From: a virus
Length of the DNA stretch: 54,027 bases
Direction: 5' to 3' (one strand)
IMG/VR virus record: IMGVR_UViG_3300027970_000036
Coordinates: 1 to 54,027 of that record
Part shown: one piece after another, positions 45,301 to 52,299 of the stretch
How positions within the stretch are numbered: position 1 is the stretch's first letter
Layout of the letters: each line of letters starts with the position of its first letter
Program-made: the position numbers and the translations under genes
The notes under the pieces: generated by a model
What the model was told of the DNA's origin: nothing
Databases searched by the model: none
The model's input: the letters and a program-made list of their open reading frames with translations, nothing else

Positions 45301-45981
45301 CATTTAACTCCCGTTACAGCCTTTGCGGTGGGTTCAGGTCACACCATTTCGGTTACGACAGGCAAATATAACTCGCAAACTTCAAGTTATATTTATGATT
45401 CTGCCACTTCCGTGTCGATAACGGTTTATACTGACCCGTCAAACACCGTAATAGCTACTACGCTTTATCCTGGTCGTACATATATAGTCGTTGCATGGTC
45501 AAACCAAGCAAACGCGGCGGGAACCGACCACTATGAAATATATAGCGATGGCAGTCTGATATACACAACAGTTGGTCATGGTGGTTACTCCTACAACCAT
45601 GATGGGGCTAATGCAACTCACAGCTATATGGTTAGAGCGATAGGAAAAAATGGACACACGGCTGATTCTGCGCCCGTAACGTTAAGCAATCTAAGTGCGC
45701 CTGGCACACCCACGGGCATATCCGCGTTTTATATTGGGTCGAGTTTTGCCTTTATCCAATTTAGCGCGTCTACTTCTGGAGGACCTGTTGCGGATTATCA
45801 CATCACCATCACTGACACATCGGATGCTACACGGACATGGACAGACTCTCAGACTTCGGTATCCTCATTTTATAGAGGATCGCTCTCCAGTAACCAGCAA
45901 CATAAGGTTGTAATGTGGGCAACCAATGCGGCAGGTTCAAGCCCTACCTCAACCGCCGTTTATTTCACCACAACAAGTTAA
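42355..45981 (+). CDS. Fibronectin-III-rich tail protein
   Basis: This 1208-aa protein has a common phage structural N-terminus (SSGKIALSDVNVELGL, then GAISLSQGY). About ten FN3-like domains follow. Two blocks are clearly duplicated. Residues ~145-230 and ~230-320 share FVxxxxxxxFxIHNxNS. Residues ~770-935 and ~935-1105 share FDGTxVS, YDSA, VYTDP, DGSLIYT and VRAIGKNG. FN3 repeats in phage tails decorate the virion and may bind carbohydrate weakly. The start overlaps the S74 gene by 17 bases, with GAGGGG as ribosome site. Confidence 0.85.
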   Translation: MTLQSSGKIALSDVNVELGLASSAEIGLDYPAVKSLFNWVSGAISLSQGYSTSSLISLATPVLSGVGYSNYVTYAWGVVPVATSYDVSFNGGTATNQTTRTFTSPTNLDPGTNYDILVTAKTTTSGYRNSLPSIFGATTWFKVPTPAITFVSGKDFVNFIIHNNNSFSIIAKHSIDNVTWTSVTIGANSTATATRPAVGSAAKVTLFVYSTATGRVNSSTAFLEGTSLAILQSPTIAFVKKVNSIDFTIHNPNSITVGARYGYDGVTWTNINISPNSNSVVISKAVSGDAVSATMYAYFTQTGNADSATINQSGLSLPALPAVVTPAPYIISATATSITVSWGASAGATTYNLKRDNVIISGLTGQYTDTGLTQAKSYVYSVQAVNERGEAAYSSTVTGWTSPSQISNFWLSNFTQTTVDLNFSRLPEATHYFVKKDGVVSTAIPASPASETTISMSGWALINRVGTADPKVVTMTGLTADTKYQLTIAAAKETTVGVYALSSYFILREAWTLYPAFTITVAKAANSITANYTGVASNTFKLYVGGVYDSSVTSTGSISKYGLSAATSYDVKVSRSHDNGETFSNVVTVVLAPSPAANVSSSAIDKTTFTLSWNTFGTVTTRVFINNVDKGLQTSPYAVTGYAQSTEINYYVRSYNSISEYADSNGTKFFTKSDAPAKPVISLVSKAIDVIAISCSNVQTAGTGAVTYDFYISWALYYSAGTARTCDFSSLAASTEYCIYVVAKALDGTSTQSDNYYQTTALAAVNLRSYLASKNQVGLWWDCAYSGAVFKVIFDGTVVSTTSPTTGYTDSAQNLTAGTSHTYGITAGRYDPSVSSFVYDSAGAASLVVYTDPPKPTMGTSNSTGLSSIYVSWSANGSAVGTQTYELYRDGSLIYTALVTNYSDALPLSTHEYKVRAIGKNGNYSDSEAITLTSLDPKLNNLRQWMCSDTRLGAFWDTVITGSFYKVYFDGTLVSQDSSNTNHLTPVTAFAVGSGHTISVTTGKYNSQTSSYIYDSATSVSITVYTDPSNTVIATTLYPGRTYIVVAWSNQANAAGTDHYEIYSDGSLIYTTVGHGGYSYNHDGANATHSYMVRAIGKNGHTADSAPVTLSNLSAPGTPTGISAFYIGSSFAFIQFSASTSGGPVADYHITITDTSDATRTWTDSQTSVSSFYRGSLSSNQQHKVVMWATNAAGSSPTSTAVYFTTTS

Positions 45982-46018
45982 GGGCAGTTTGTCAACTACC
46001 CTGTAAGTCTGGTATAAT
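45981..46018 (+). promoter_or_regulatory. Hairpin plus near-consensus promoter before the distal adhesin genes
   Basis: AGGGcAGTT (45981-45989), loop TGTC, AACTaCCCT (45994-46002) overlaps the promoter TTGTCA (45989-45994), 18 bp, TATAAT (46013-46018). The hairpin may slow upstream transcription, and the promoter restarts it for the genes from 46041 onwards. Confidence 0.65.
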
Positions 46019-46040
46019 GGGCTAAATTTTAGGAGTCACG

Positions 46041-46445
46041 ATGCAAGTATTAGACCTTAGACCACCCGCTATCACTGTAAAGTTTAGTAAGGGTTCAACA
46101 CTGAACCCCATCTTCTTTTACCTCGGAAAAGACAATTCTGTTATTGATATGACAGGGTTCACTGCCCACGCACAAGCAAGATTGTCACCCTTGAGTGAGG
46201 ACGTGCTTCCTGGCTGGGACTTGACAACAGGCAATGGTGGTTTAACCATTGTCACTGCCAATGCAGAAACACCTGACGGAATTGTTGTTGGAGCGCAAGG
46301 CGTACAGCTAAACGTTCCAAAAGAAGTTACCTCAACTCTTACCTGCAAAACAGCTGTGTTTGGCGTTGAAGTCACTTCACCCTCGGGTATCACCACTACT
46401 TTGGTGACAGGCATTTTAGAACCTGTTGTTGAGATCGTTCGATGA
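46041..46445 (+). CDS. Small beta-sandwich tail protein
   Basis: This 134-aa protein behind TAGGAG begins with MQVLDLRPPAITVKFSKGST and has a run of beta strands ending TSPSGITTTLVTGILEPVVE. The layout recalls small Ig-like baseplate or fibre-linker proteins, whose N-terminal strand fixes them to the virion. No catalytic motif is seen. It overlaps the next gene by four bases (ATGA). Confidence 0.6.
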   Translation: MQVLDLRPPAITVKFSKGSTLNPIFFYLGKDNSVIDMTGFTAHAQARLSPLSEDVLPGWDLTTGNGGLTIVTANAETPDGIVVGAQGVQLNVPKEVTSTLTCKTAVFGVEVTSPSGITTTLVTGILEPVVEIVR

Positions 46446-46903
46446 ACTCTCAAAACTTCATTATTTCTGCACAGCCTAATCAGGCTACTTTTCCTGTTGT
46501 TAACATACATGAAGTCATAGTAGCCTCAGGTATTCAAGGCCCTCCAGGGGTTTTTATTCCTGGCAATCTTTCTCTGCTTGCAGATGTAGATATAGGAAGC
46601 CAACGGGTAGTGAAAGTGACTTCAACAGGGTGTAACTATGCTGATAGCTCTAATACTTTGGATTCTGGGAAGGTGGTAGGATTTACATTCCAATCAGCCA
46701 CTTTGGGTAGCCTAATAAAAATTATTTCTGAAGGTACTTTAAATGGTTTCTACGCCCTACTACCTGGACTACCCATTTACCTTGGGCTGAACGGGCTTAT
46801 AACCCAAGTACCTGTCACGTCTGGCGTGCATCAACAACTTGGTGTGGCTTCTTCGACAGACTCAATAATCATTTCAATTTCTCAACCAATAACTTTGGAG
46901 TAA
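46442..46903 (+). CDS. Small fibre or linker protein
   Basis: The 153-aa protein contains VIVASGIQGPPGVFIPGN, a motif common at fibre attachment points. A compact beta domain with SNTLDSGKVVGFT and GLPIYLGLNGLITQVP follows. The same domain type occurs in other distal tail genes of phages. It is probably one layer of the adhesin assembly. Confidence 0.6.
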   Translation: MNSQNFIISAQPNQATFPVVNIHEVIVASGIQGPPGVFIPGNLSLLADVDIGSQRVVKVTSTGCNYADSSNTLDSGKVVGFTFQSATLGSLIKIISEGTLNGFYALLPGLPIYLGLNGLITQVPVTSGVHQQLGVASSTDSIIISISQPITLE

Positions 46904-46905
46904 TC

Positions 46906-47412
46906 ATGCAACAATTCGTAACGTTGGTGGGCGGCGTATTCAAATCTGTCGCGGCAGGTATTCAGGCTTCATTGGGGGCTTCCGACTCAGGCAAGGTGGT
47001 AGTGACGGACGCTTCTGGTAGGGTTGACCAATCTTTTATGCCTGTCGGTATCGGTGCAGATATTAAGTCTGTTTTGGCAAGTGAAAACCTGTCTGCTGGC
47101 AACTTTGTAAACGTCTGGAACAATGCAGGAACTGCAAATGTAAGAAAGGCTGATGCAACTACAGCTGGAAAAGAAGCGCACGGTTTTGTCTTGTCGGCAT
47201 TTTCTTCGGGTACTTCTGCTTTGGTTTATTTTGAAGGTAACAATACTGCTGTATCAGGCGCAACTGTTGGGAACCTATTTCTGTCTACAACTGCTGGTGG
47301 GTTTACTTCAACACCACCAAGCTCGACGGGAAACATAGTTCAGCGTATTGGCGTTTCTACTGACGCAACAAGTGTCAATGTGGAGTTCAAAGACCCTATT
47401 GAGCTGGCGTAA
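46906..47412 (+). CDS. Fibre/decoration beta-domain protein
   Basis: This 168-aa protein has the frequently seen pattern VVTDASGRVDQSFMPVGIG, then LSAGNFVNVWNNAGTANVRK, GFVLSAFSSGTSALVYFEG and VSGATVGNLFLSTTAGGFT. It is a repeated beta-roll-like domain found at the ends of phage fibres and in capsid accessory proteins. The ribosome site is GGAG. Its last base is shared with the next start (TAATG). Confidence 0.7.
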   Translation: MQQFVTLVGGVFKSVAAGIQASLGASDSGKVVVTDASGRVDQSFMPVGIGADIKSVLASENLSAGNFVNVWNNAGTANVRKADATTAGKEAHGFVLSAFSSGTSALVYFEGNNTAVSGATVGNLFLSTTAGGFTSTPPSSTGNIVQRIGVSTDATSVNVEFKDPIELA

Positions 47413-47633
47413 TGGCAGTTAGAAGGCCGTTAGTTCAGATAAATGGGCAAATAAAAGAACTCTCCGACACAGATACAATTATCGGAGCGTCGGAAGGTTC
47501 GGGTTCAGGAACGACAGTCGCCATGGTGGCAAATTTTAGTCTGAATGACGGCGAACTTGTTGTGTCCCACTTGTCTTCCATGACCCCCTCTCTAGTGGAT
47601 GGAGAATTTATAGTGAGTTTCGAGACAATATGA
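47412..47633 (+). CDS. Small adhesin-operon protein, unknown
   Basis: At 73 aa, this is coupled to both neighbours by overlapping start/stop codons. It begins MAVRRPLVQINGQIKELSDT, a linker motif typical of fibre N-termini, and has a Gly/Ser turn and two beta strands. It may be an attachment piece for the following fibre proteins. Confidence 0.6.
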   Translation: MAVRRPLVQINGQIKELSDTDTIIGASEGSGSGTTVAMVANFSLNDGELVVSHLSSMTPSLVDGEFIVSFETI

Positions 47634-48145
47634 CAATAACAAATCTAGGCAGAATAAGACCTGTGCCGAAGGGCGTGTGGGCTTCAAACACAAGCTATAA
47701 AGAACTCGATATAGTCAGCCACAACGGCTCTAGTTATATCCGCACAATCTCAGGCGTAGGGACAACCGTACCGAGTCTTGATTTGGCTCATTGGGAGTTA
47801 CTGGCAGAGAAAGGGCTGAAAGGCGATACTGGGACAACCTACAGAATAAAAACATTTAACTGGATTGGAAAGTTAAATTCAAAACCAGGAAAGGTTAAAT
47901 GGTACCCAGAGGCAAACGTAATAATAACATCGCTACACTGTCAAGTAAGCAACGTATCGACATCCCCCATAAGCGTTAAAGTTAATTCTAATGGAATTTT
48001 TTTAGCCTCAATTACTTTGGAACCTAATAATTTCACAAGCTACTTGGGGGATTTATCTTTTGCTGTATCTACTTCTGATTATCTAACCGTAGATGTTGAT
48101 GCGATTAGCGGGTCAGACCTATCCTTAGTTCTTAACTATCAATGA
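47630..48145 (+). CDS. Fibre protein with carbohydrate-binding-like module
   Basis: In this 171-aa protein, residues ~12-60 carry GVWASNTSYKELDIVSHNGSSY and end HWELLAEKG. This is the ChiA/carbohydrate-binding-module-like pattern often fused to phage fibres. It is followed by the beginning of a collagen-like run (GLKGDTG) and a beta-sandwich of ~100 residues. It starts in an ATGA overlap. Confidence 0.7.
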   Translation: MTITNLGRIRPVPKGVWASNTSYKELDIVSHNGSSYIRTISGVGTTVPSLDLAHWELLAEKGLKGDTGTTYRIKTFNWIGKLNSKPGKVKWYPEANVIITSLHCQVSNVSTSPISVKVNSNGIFLASITLEPNNFTSYLGDLSFAVSTSDYLTVDVDAISGSDLSLVLNYQ

Positions 48146-48152
48146 GAAAAAT

Positions 48153-50198
48153 ATGACTATTTCGGTTACAAAAATTGCTGACAACACTGTTCAGATTACC
48201 ACGAGTGGCTTAGGCAACACGCTAATAAATCTCACCAATGCCGTTGCTGCCGCAATGCTAGGCCTCAATCCTGTAATTAGCACAGGTTGGCTACTACATG
48301 ATTCTTTTAAATCTGGCATGGTGTTTACGCAGGTTTTTAAAGCCTTGAATGTTGATGCCATCACATATAAATATGCAATCTTGCGTTGGGACACGGCGCA
48401 TCAAGAGTTAAACACTTCTTGTTGCGAAGATTGGAATGCCACAACACACACACCAACAAATGAGTGCTACACATTCTTTAATTGTGCGCCGATTGGATAC
48501 AACCTCTCCGCCTGCGATTTGATTATTATGGTACATCCGCGCTGGGTAAACTTCACCACCTTCTTAAACGGTGAGCCTTCAATGTGGGCGGGTGTTTTTG
48601 AAATGCAGCGCGAAGACCCTGTTGATACAGGTGCTGCTGGATTCCCTTGTTTTGGTTGGATTAGTTCCAATTTGTGGATGATTGGCGCATCTTCCAATGC
48701 TACGAAACCATTGGCTGGCTACGACCATACTTTAATTTCTATTCCCAGAACAAGAGTAGGACTTACTGGAGTAAACGCAGCCAAAGGCATGGCTGGCGAC
48801 TATGGCGTTACTCAGATTCCACATTGGCTCGCCACCTCCGCTGTGTCTATGCCCTATTATTTGTCCAATGTTTCAAATAAGTTTGCTTACTCCAACTGGG
48901 ACACAAGTAGACGACTTGTGCTTCCAATTAAACCAGTTATTGATTACGTTGGGACTGTGACGAACTATGGTCAAATTTATGGCTTAAAAATGTTAGCCCC
49001 ATCTGGTGGCAACATGAACAAGATTAAACTTTCGGTGGATTCGGATGGAAACTTTTCAAATGCAGGTACATTGAAAGACCATTGGTTATTGAACGTTCAT
49101 CACAAGCCCCAAGCAAATACGATTTCATCCATGTTTGCCAATACTTCATGGATAAAAATAGACGTGGTTGCAAGCAATGGTTTGCGTCCAGAACAGTTGG
49201 TAATTGCTGGTGCAAACTATTATCTTATTACTCAAGGTGGCTCAAAACTTGTAAAGATTAGTGCCTTCACGACAGCGAGTACAGATATTGCGCTACAAGG
49301 TTCGCCAACTCTGTATGACTTGAAATATGACGGCGAAGAGTATGTGTATATCACAACTTCTTTGGGCTTAACAAGATTAAACGTTGTAGATGATAGTCTA
49401 ACCAGTTTGGCTATATCTGGCGGCTTGCAAACACTATCTCTATCTACAGATACGATAGTTTGTGCCTCTTATGGCGCAAGTGCCACACAAACATTGTATC
49501 GCATCGTTAAATCTCCTTTTGCGCTTGAATCTGGCATTGAAGGCGATTTCACGGACGGTGTTGCTATTTTGTCAACCTTTACAGAAGCGACGGCTAGAAT
49601 CATTGAGTCCGTGGTAGACGACAAAGGTAATGTTTATTTTGCTCCTGTGGTAGCAACAGCAGCAAACTTCAAGTTAATTAAAATATCTGCATCAGGCACT
49701 ATTAGTTACCTTGCATTAGCGTATGTAACATGGCAAGTAGGCTTGAGTTTGATTGATAACTCCACTCTTATTGTTTCTCAACTGCAATCAGCAACTAGCG
49801 TGCAGAACACACAAGTCAATTTGCCCTATTTTACCGCTCAAGCAACTTTTGCTTTGAATGTAACATCCCCTGGTTCAATAGGTATAGTTCCATACAAGAT
49901 GACTTCTATTGAGATAAATGGCGTAATGTTCACGCTTCTTAGAAATACTGCTGCCAACGCATTTTCTTGCTTCGCTGTTTCACTCGGAAATACCGTAACA
50001 GGCTCGCTGAACACAGGCACAACGTGGGCTGATTTAACTGGGGGGAATATGGGAAACAGTAATTCAGCTTGTGCATTCTGGTCTGATGGTGCAAAAATTA
50101 TTTCTAGTATGGATTCTGGTATTAGAATTTGGACGAAGATTAACGGTGAATGGAATTTACCAACCGTTCAATTAGGACAGGCGACGCTAGTAGCATGA
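48153..50198 (+). CDS. Large distal adhesin or receptor-binding candidate
   Basis: In this 681-aa protein, residues 1-60 are an Ala/Leu-rich attachment helix. Residues ~60-310 are a Cys- and Trp-rich beta domain (SCCEDWNATTHTPTNECYTF). Residues ~340-680 show repeated strands of a propeller-like pattern (ITQGGSKLVKISAF, VYITTSLGLTRLNVVDDSLT, TLYRIVKSPF). Its size, position at the end of the tail cluster and binding-type folds make it a receptor-binding candidate. I cannot name the family. Confidence 0.6.
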   Translation: MTISVTKIADNTVQITTSGLGNTLINLTNAVAAAMLGLNPVISTGWLLHDSFKSGMVFTQVFKALNVDAITYKYAILRWDTAHQELNTSCCEDWNATTHTPTNECYTFFNCAPIGYNLSACDLIIMVHPRWVNFTTFLNGEPSMWAGVFEMQREDPVDTGAAGFPCFGWISSNLWMIGASSNATKPLAGYDHTLISIPRTRVGLTGVNAAKGMAGDYGVTQIPHWLATSAVSMPYYLSNVSNKFAYSNWDTSRRLVLPIKPVIDYVGTVTNYGQIYGLKMLAPSGGNMNKIKLSVDSDGNFSNAGTLKDHWLLNVHHKPQANTISSMFANTSWIKIDVVASNGLRPEQLVIAGANYYLITQGGSKLVKISAFTTASTDIALQGSPTLYDLKYDGEEYVYITTSLGLTRLNVVDDSLTSLAISGGLQTLSLSTDTIVCASYGASATQTLYRIVKSPFALESGIEGDFTDGVAILSTFTEATARIIESVVDDKGNVYFAPVVATAANFKLIKISASGTISYLALAYVTWQVGLSLIDNSTLIVSQLQSATSVQNTQVNLPYFTAQATFALNVTSPGSIGIVPYKMTSIEINGVMFTLLRNTAANAFSCFAVSLGNTVTGSLNTGTTWADLTGGNMGNSNSACAFWSDGAKIISSMDSGIRIWTKINGEWNLPTVQLGQATLVA

Positions 50199-50731
50199 TA
50201 GCTCTAATATACATTGAATTATCTTGTTCTGGTCTGGGCGCAACAAGACTTAGTTCTGTACCTTCTACAAAGAACGGGGGAAACGGCTACTTAGGAGTTA
50301 AAGCTGTTCGATCAAGGACATTTTTAGGGGTTTCGGCCCCTAAAATCGGCTATACCCCTTCCACAAAGAACGGGGGAAATAACTATTCAGGAGTTAAAGC
50401 TGTCAGAATTAGCTCTTCCGTAAGAATAGCCAGAGTGCCTTATTTTTGTGGTGTCAAGACTGTCGGACTTAGTTCTTATCGGTATTCATTTAACGGTGGG
50501 AATGAGTATTCAGGAACCAAGACTGTCAAACTTAGTTCTTATCGGTATTCATTTAACGGTGGGAATGAGTATTCTAGTGTTAGATTTCCCAGTTTAGGTT
50601 TTACGAAAAATATGCTGGGTTCTCCAGTATTTAAAAACTTCTCAGGTCTCCTGGGTTCTCCAGGATTTAAAAACTTCTCAGGTCTCCTGGGTAATTATGC
50701 GTCAAATGACGCTTTTCAATTTTGGAATTAG
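50195..50731 (+). CDS. Repeat-built small protein at the end of the tail cluster
   Basis: The start is the ATG at 50195 (ATGA overlap with the previous stop); the earlier codon at 50150 lies inside that gene. The 178-aa protein is almost wholly made of repeats: STKNGGNxYxGVKAVR twice, LSSYRYSFNGGNEYS twice, and LGSPxFKNFSGL twice. It is basic, aromatic and Gly/Ser rich. It could be a variable adhesin tip or a non-functional frame through a repeat array, but it keeps tight coupling and an open frame. I do not recognise it. Confidence 0.6.
   Translation: MIALIYIELSCSGLGATRLSSVPSTKNGGNGYLGVKAVRSRTFLGVSAPKIGYTPSTKNGGNNYSGVKAVRISSSVRIARVPYFCGVKTVGLSSYRYSFNGGNEYSGTKTVKLSSYRYSFNGGNEYSSVRFPSLGFTKNMLGSPVFKNFSGLLGSPGFKNFSGLLGNYASNDAFQFWN
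50267..50690. repeat. Three families of direct repeats inside the 178-aa gene
   Basis: ACAAAGAACGGGGGAAA starts at 50267 and again at 50363 (96 bp apart). A 44-base identical block occurs at 50468-50511 and 50531-50574 (63 bp apart). A block beginning CTGGGTTCTCCAG starts at about 50615 and 50651 (36 bp apart). All periods are multiples of three. A perfect hairpin TTTTAGGGG/CCCCTAAAA lies at 50322-50345. Confidence 0.9.
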
Positions 50732-50732
50732 T

Positions 50733-50927
50733 ATGAAATATGTTGATGTAAAAAACTTGTTACCTAATGCAAACTTTATCTACATTGATGTAGACGAAGA
50801 TGAAATTAGCGCAGTAGAATCGGCACATTATGTTACCGAGTTTGATGGAAAAAAGGTATTAGGGACTGTGATGGCGATTGAAGAGTTGAAAGACAAAGAG
50901 CTGAAAGAAGGCTCGGTTCGATTCTGA
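50733..50927 (+). CDS. Small acidic protein closing the late operon
   Basis: The start is taken at the ATG at 50733, just after the previous stop and behind TTTGGAAT; upstream in-frame ATGs (50697, 50706) overlap the previous gene. The 64-aa acidic protein includes FIYIDVDEDEISAVESAHYV and an ELKDKELKEG helix. The family is unknown. The position before the operon terminator resembles small fibre-assembly chaperones, but this is inference. Confidence 0.6.
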   Translation: MKYVDVKNLLPNANFIYIDVDEDEISAVESAHYVTEFDGKKVLGTVMAIEELKDKELKEGSVRF

Positions 50928-50971
50928 TGCGCGTAATGGTCATTATGTAAAATTGATGTTTTTGTGAAGCG

Positions 50972-51007
50972 AAGGGAAGTGTTTGATAGTTAAACACTTC
51001 CCTTTTT
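50972..51007. terminator. Strong bidirectional terminator ending the late genes
   Basis: AAGGGAAGTGTTT (50972-50984), seven-base loop, AAACACTTCCCTT (50992-51004) and a T run. The 13-bp perfect stem separates the late operon from the minus-strand partition genes that end at 51041. Confidence 0.92.
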
Positions 51008-51040
51008 GTTGTCTACCGTTTCGAATGATATGGTATCAAT

Positions 51041-51286
51041 CTATCTGAAACGACCTGATGTTAGTTCGTAAATCTTTTCCTCTATTGCCTTATCCAAAAC
51101 ATCCAAACAGAACTGCTGCATACTGGGCGGCGTATTTTCCGCAATGAACTTTAACTTCATTCTTTGTGGTTCGGAAAGTCTAAGATTGAACGGTCTTTGA
51201 ACATCCTCTCTAACATTCGGACTAAGCCAGGGGTATTTTATGGCTGGCGACGGAATAAAATCATTTGGGTTTCGTTTCTTTTGCAT
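51041..51286 (-). CDS. Small ribbon-helix-helix-like protein downstream of parA
   Basis: The start is set at the ATG complementary to 51284-51286, six bases after GGAG; an earlier in-frame TTG (51307) has no ribosome site. The 81-aa protein has FNLRLSEPQRMKLKFIAENT, a strand then helix, followed by a second helix SMQQFCLDVLDKAIEEKI. This layout resembles Arc/MetJ-type DNA-binding proteins. Placed after parA, it could be the centromere-binding partner or an autoregulator. It is separated from parA by about 380 bp that include a large inverted repeat. Confidence 0.6.
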   Translation of the reverse strand: MQKKRNPNDFIPSPAIKYPWLSPNVREDVQRPFNLRLSEPQRMKLKFIAENTPPSMQQFCLDVLDKAIEEKIYELTSGRFR

Positions 51287-51372
51287 AACATTCTCCGATT
51301 GCTTCAAATTAGCAGTTCAATTCTATTTCAAAAACTCAACTTAGTGAAGCAGGTGTAGCATGAGATACTCCG

Positions 51373-51469
51373 AGAAATAAGTTTAAGATAAATGGTCTTT
51401 GAAAACAACGAAAAGTAGTTGCGCCTGTCATTACTGGGGAGGCAAACCATTTACCCTAAACTTATTTCT
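51373..51469. repeat. 24-bp imperfect inverted repeat between parA and the small partition gene
   Basis: The arms 51373-51396 and 51446-51469 match at 22 of 24 positions when one is reverse-complemented. They begin with AGAAATAAGTTTA and end with TAAATGGT. The loop is 49 bases. It is too long and has too large a loop for a usual terminator. Possible roles are centromere site, regulatory RNA fold or a recombination remnant. Confidence 0.8.
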
Positions 51470-51549
51470 GGGTAAAAGAATTTCCACTAACTAACGGGGT
51501 GGATTCCGCTTTTCGAGCTTTTCAAGACTCAAGAAGAACTATACTCGCT

Positions 51550-51606
51550 TTACCCAAAAACTTCAGCATGCCTGGAAGATATTTCTTCTGAGGCTTTCTG
51601 CCTCCG
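51550..51606 (-). pseudogene. Remnant of a second parA 3' end
   Basis: Read on the minus strand this stretch gives RRQKASEEISSRHAEVFG and a stop. The true ParA ends DKKASEEISAMYVEVFG, so the fragment keeps KASEEIS and EVFG in the same spacing and frame. A stop codon (51607-51609) lies immediately upstream in frame, so nothing more survives. It looks like the tail of a displaced or duplicated parA allele. Confidence 0.7.
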
Positions 51607-51647
51607 TTAGGTCTGTACATCACTAGAATCAGTGGTTACGTCAGTTT

Positions 51648-51663
51648 GGCGCAAAATTGCGCC
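51648..51663. promoter_or_regulatory. Palindrome directly after the parA stop codon
   Basis: GGCGCAA-AA-TTGCGCC is a perfect seven-base inverted repeat touching the parA stop (51664-51666). It could be a weak terminator (no T run follows on the minus strand) or a protein-binding site. Confidence 0.5.
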
Positions 51664-52299
51664 CTAACCAAAAACTTCAACGTACATCGCGCTTATCTCT
51701 TCTGACGCTTTCTTATCCTCAGGTAAAAGCTCAGTCACAACTTTTCCAAATTTGGCAGCTTTACGAAAAGCCACACGATCTCGAATAATAGTACGAAGCA
51801 ATGTTAATTCAGGAAACTCAACAAGGAGTGAACGCATCTCCATCAGCTCCTGTTGCCCTGTATTAGTTACTGACCGACTAGCTATAACGTAAGAACGCAT
51901 GGCAGGGTTTAGCAGTTTGGGTATTTTAACTAACTCATTGACCGTTGAGAGCGACCAAATGTCAAACTGTGATGGTTGGATAGGTGTGATGAAAACATCG
52001 GCTACAACGAGCGCAGAACGCAGTTCTTCCGAGTTCCTTCCACCTGTGTCGATAAAAATATCGCCATAGCGTGTTTTCAGGTCTGCAATATCGGCTTTGA
52101 TGTTGCCAAGTTTTTGGAGACAGGGGATTGGGTTGAGGTCGGTGTTCAAACGGAACTGTGACCAATTGTTCGCACTTCCTTGTGGGTCTGCATCAAGAAG
52201 TAATACATCGTGACCTGCATCTCTACGAAGTACCGCCAAGTTCGTAGCTAACGTTGTTTTCCCTGTACCACCCTTTTCCCCGCCGACAACAATAATCAT
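51664..52299 (-). CDS. parA: ParA-family partition ATPase
   Basis: The 211-aa protein has the deviant Walker A GGEKGGTGKTT at its N-terminus and LLDADPQGS (A' motif) at about residues 35-43. FIDTGGR (B motif) and a PIQPSQFDIWS block typical of short plasmid ParA proteins follow. It lacks the N-terminal HTH of the long (type Ia) ParA. It would form ATP-dependent patterns on the nucleoid that segregate plasmid copies. The ribosome site is AGGAG. It is divergent from the rep region. Confidence 0.93.
   Translation of the reverse strand: MIIVVGGEKGGTGKTTLATNLAVLRRDAGHDVLLLDADPQGSANNWSQFRLNTDLNPIPCLQKLGNIKADIADLKTRYGDIFIDTGGRNSEELRSALVVADVFITPIQPSQFDIWSLSTVNELVKIPKLLNPAMRSYVIASRSVTNTGQQELMEMRSLLVEFPELTLLRTIIRDRVAFRKAAKFGKVVTELLPEDKKASEEISAMYVEVFG

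Larger units (their letters stand above)
51307..51663. other. Non-coding stretch between the partition genes
   Basis: About 350 bp without an intact gene. It contains the inverted repeat at 51373-51469, the parA remnant at 51550-51606 and the palindrome at 51648-51663. This is where a partition site would be expected if the small protein binds DNA. Confidence 0.6.

Noticed and set aside
50322-50345. Perfect hairpin inside the repeat gene as a terminator
   Set aside because: No T run follows on either strand within the expected distance, and the frame stays open; noted only as structure.
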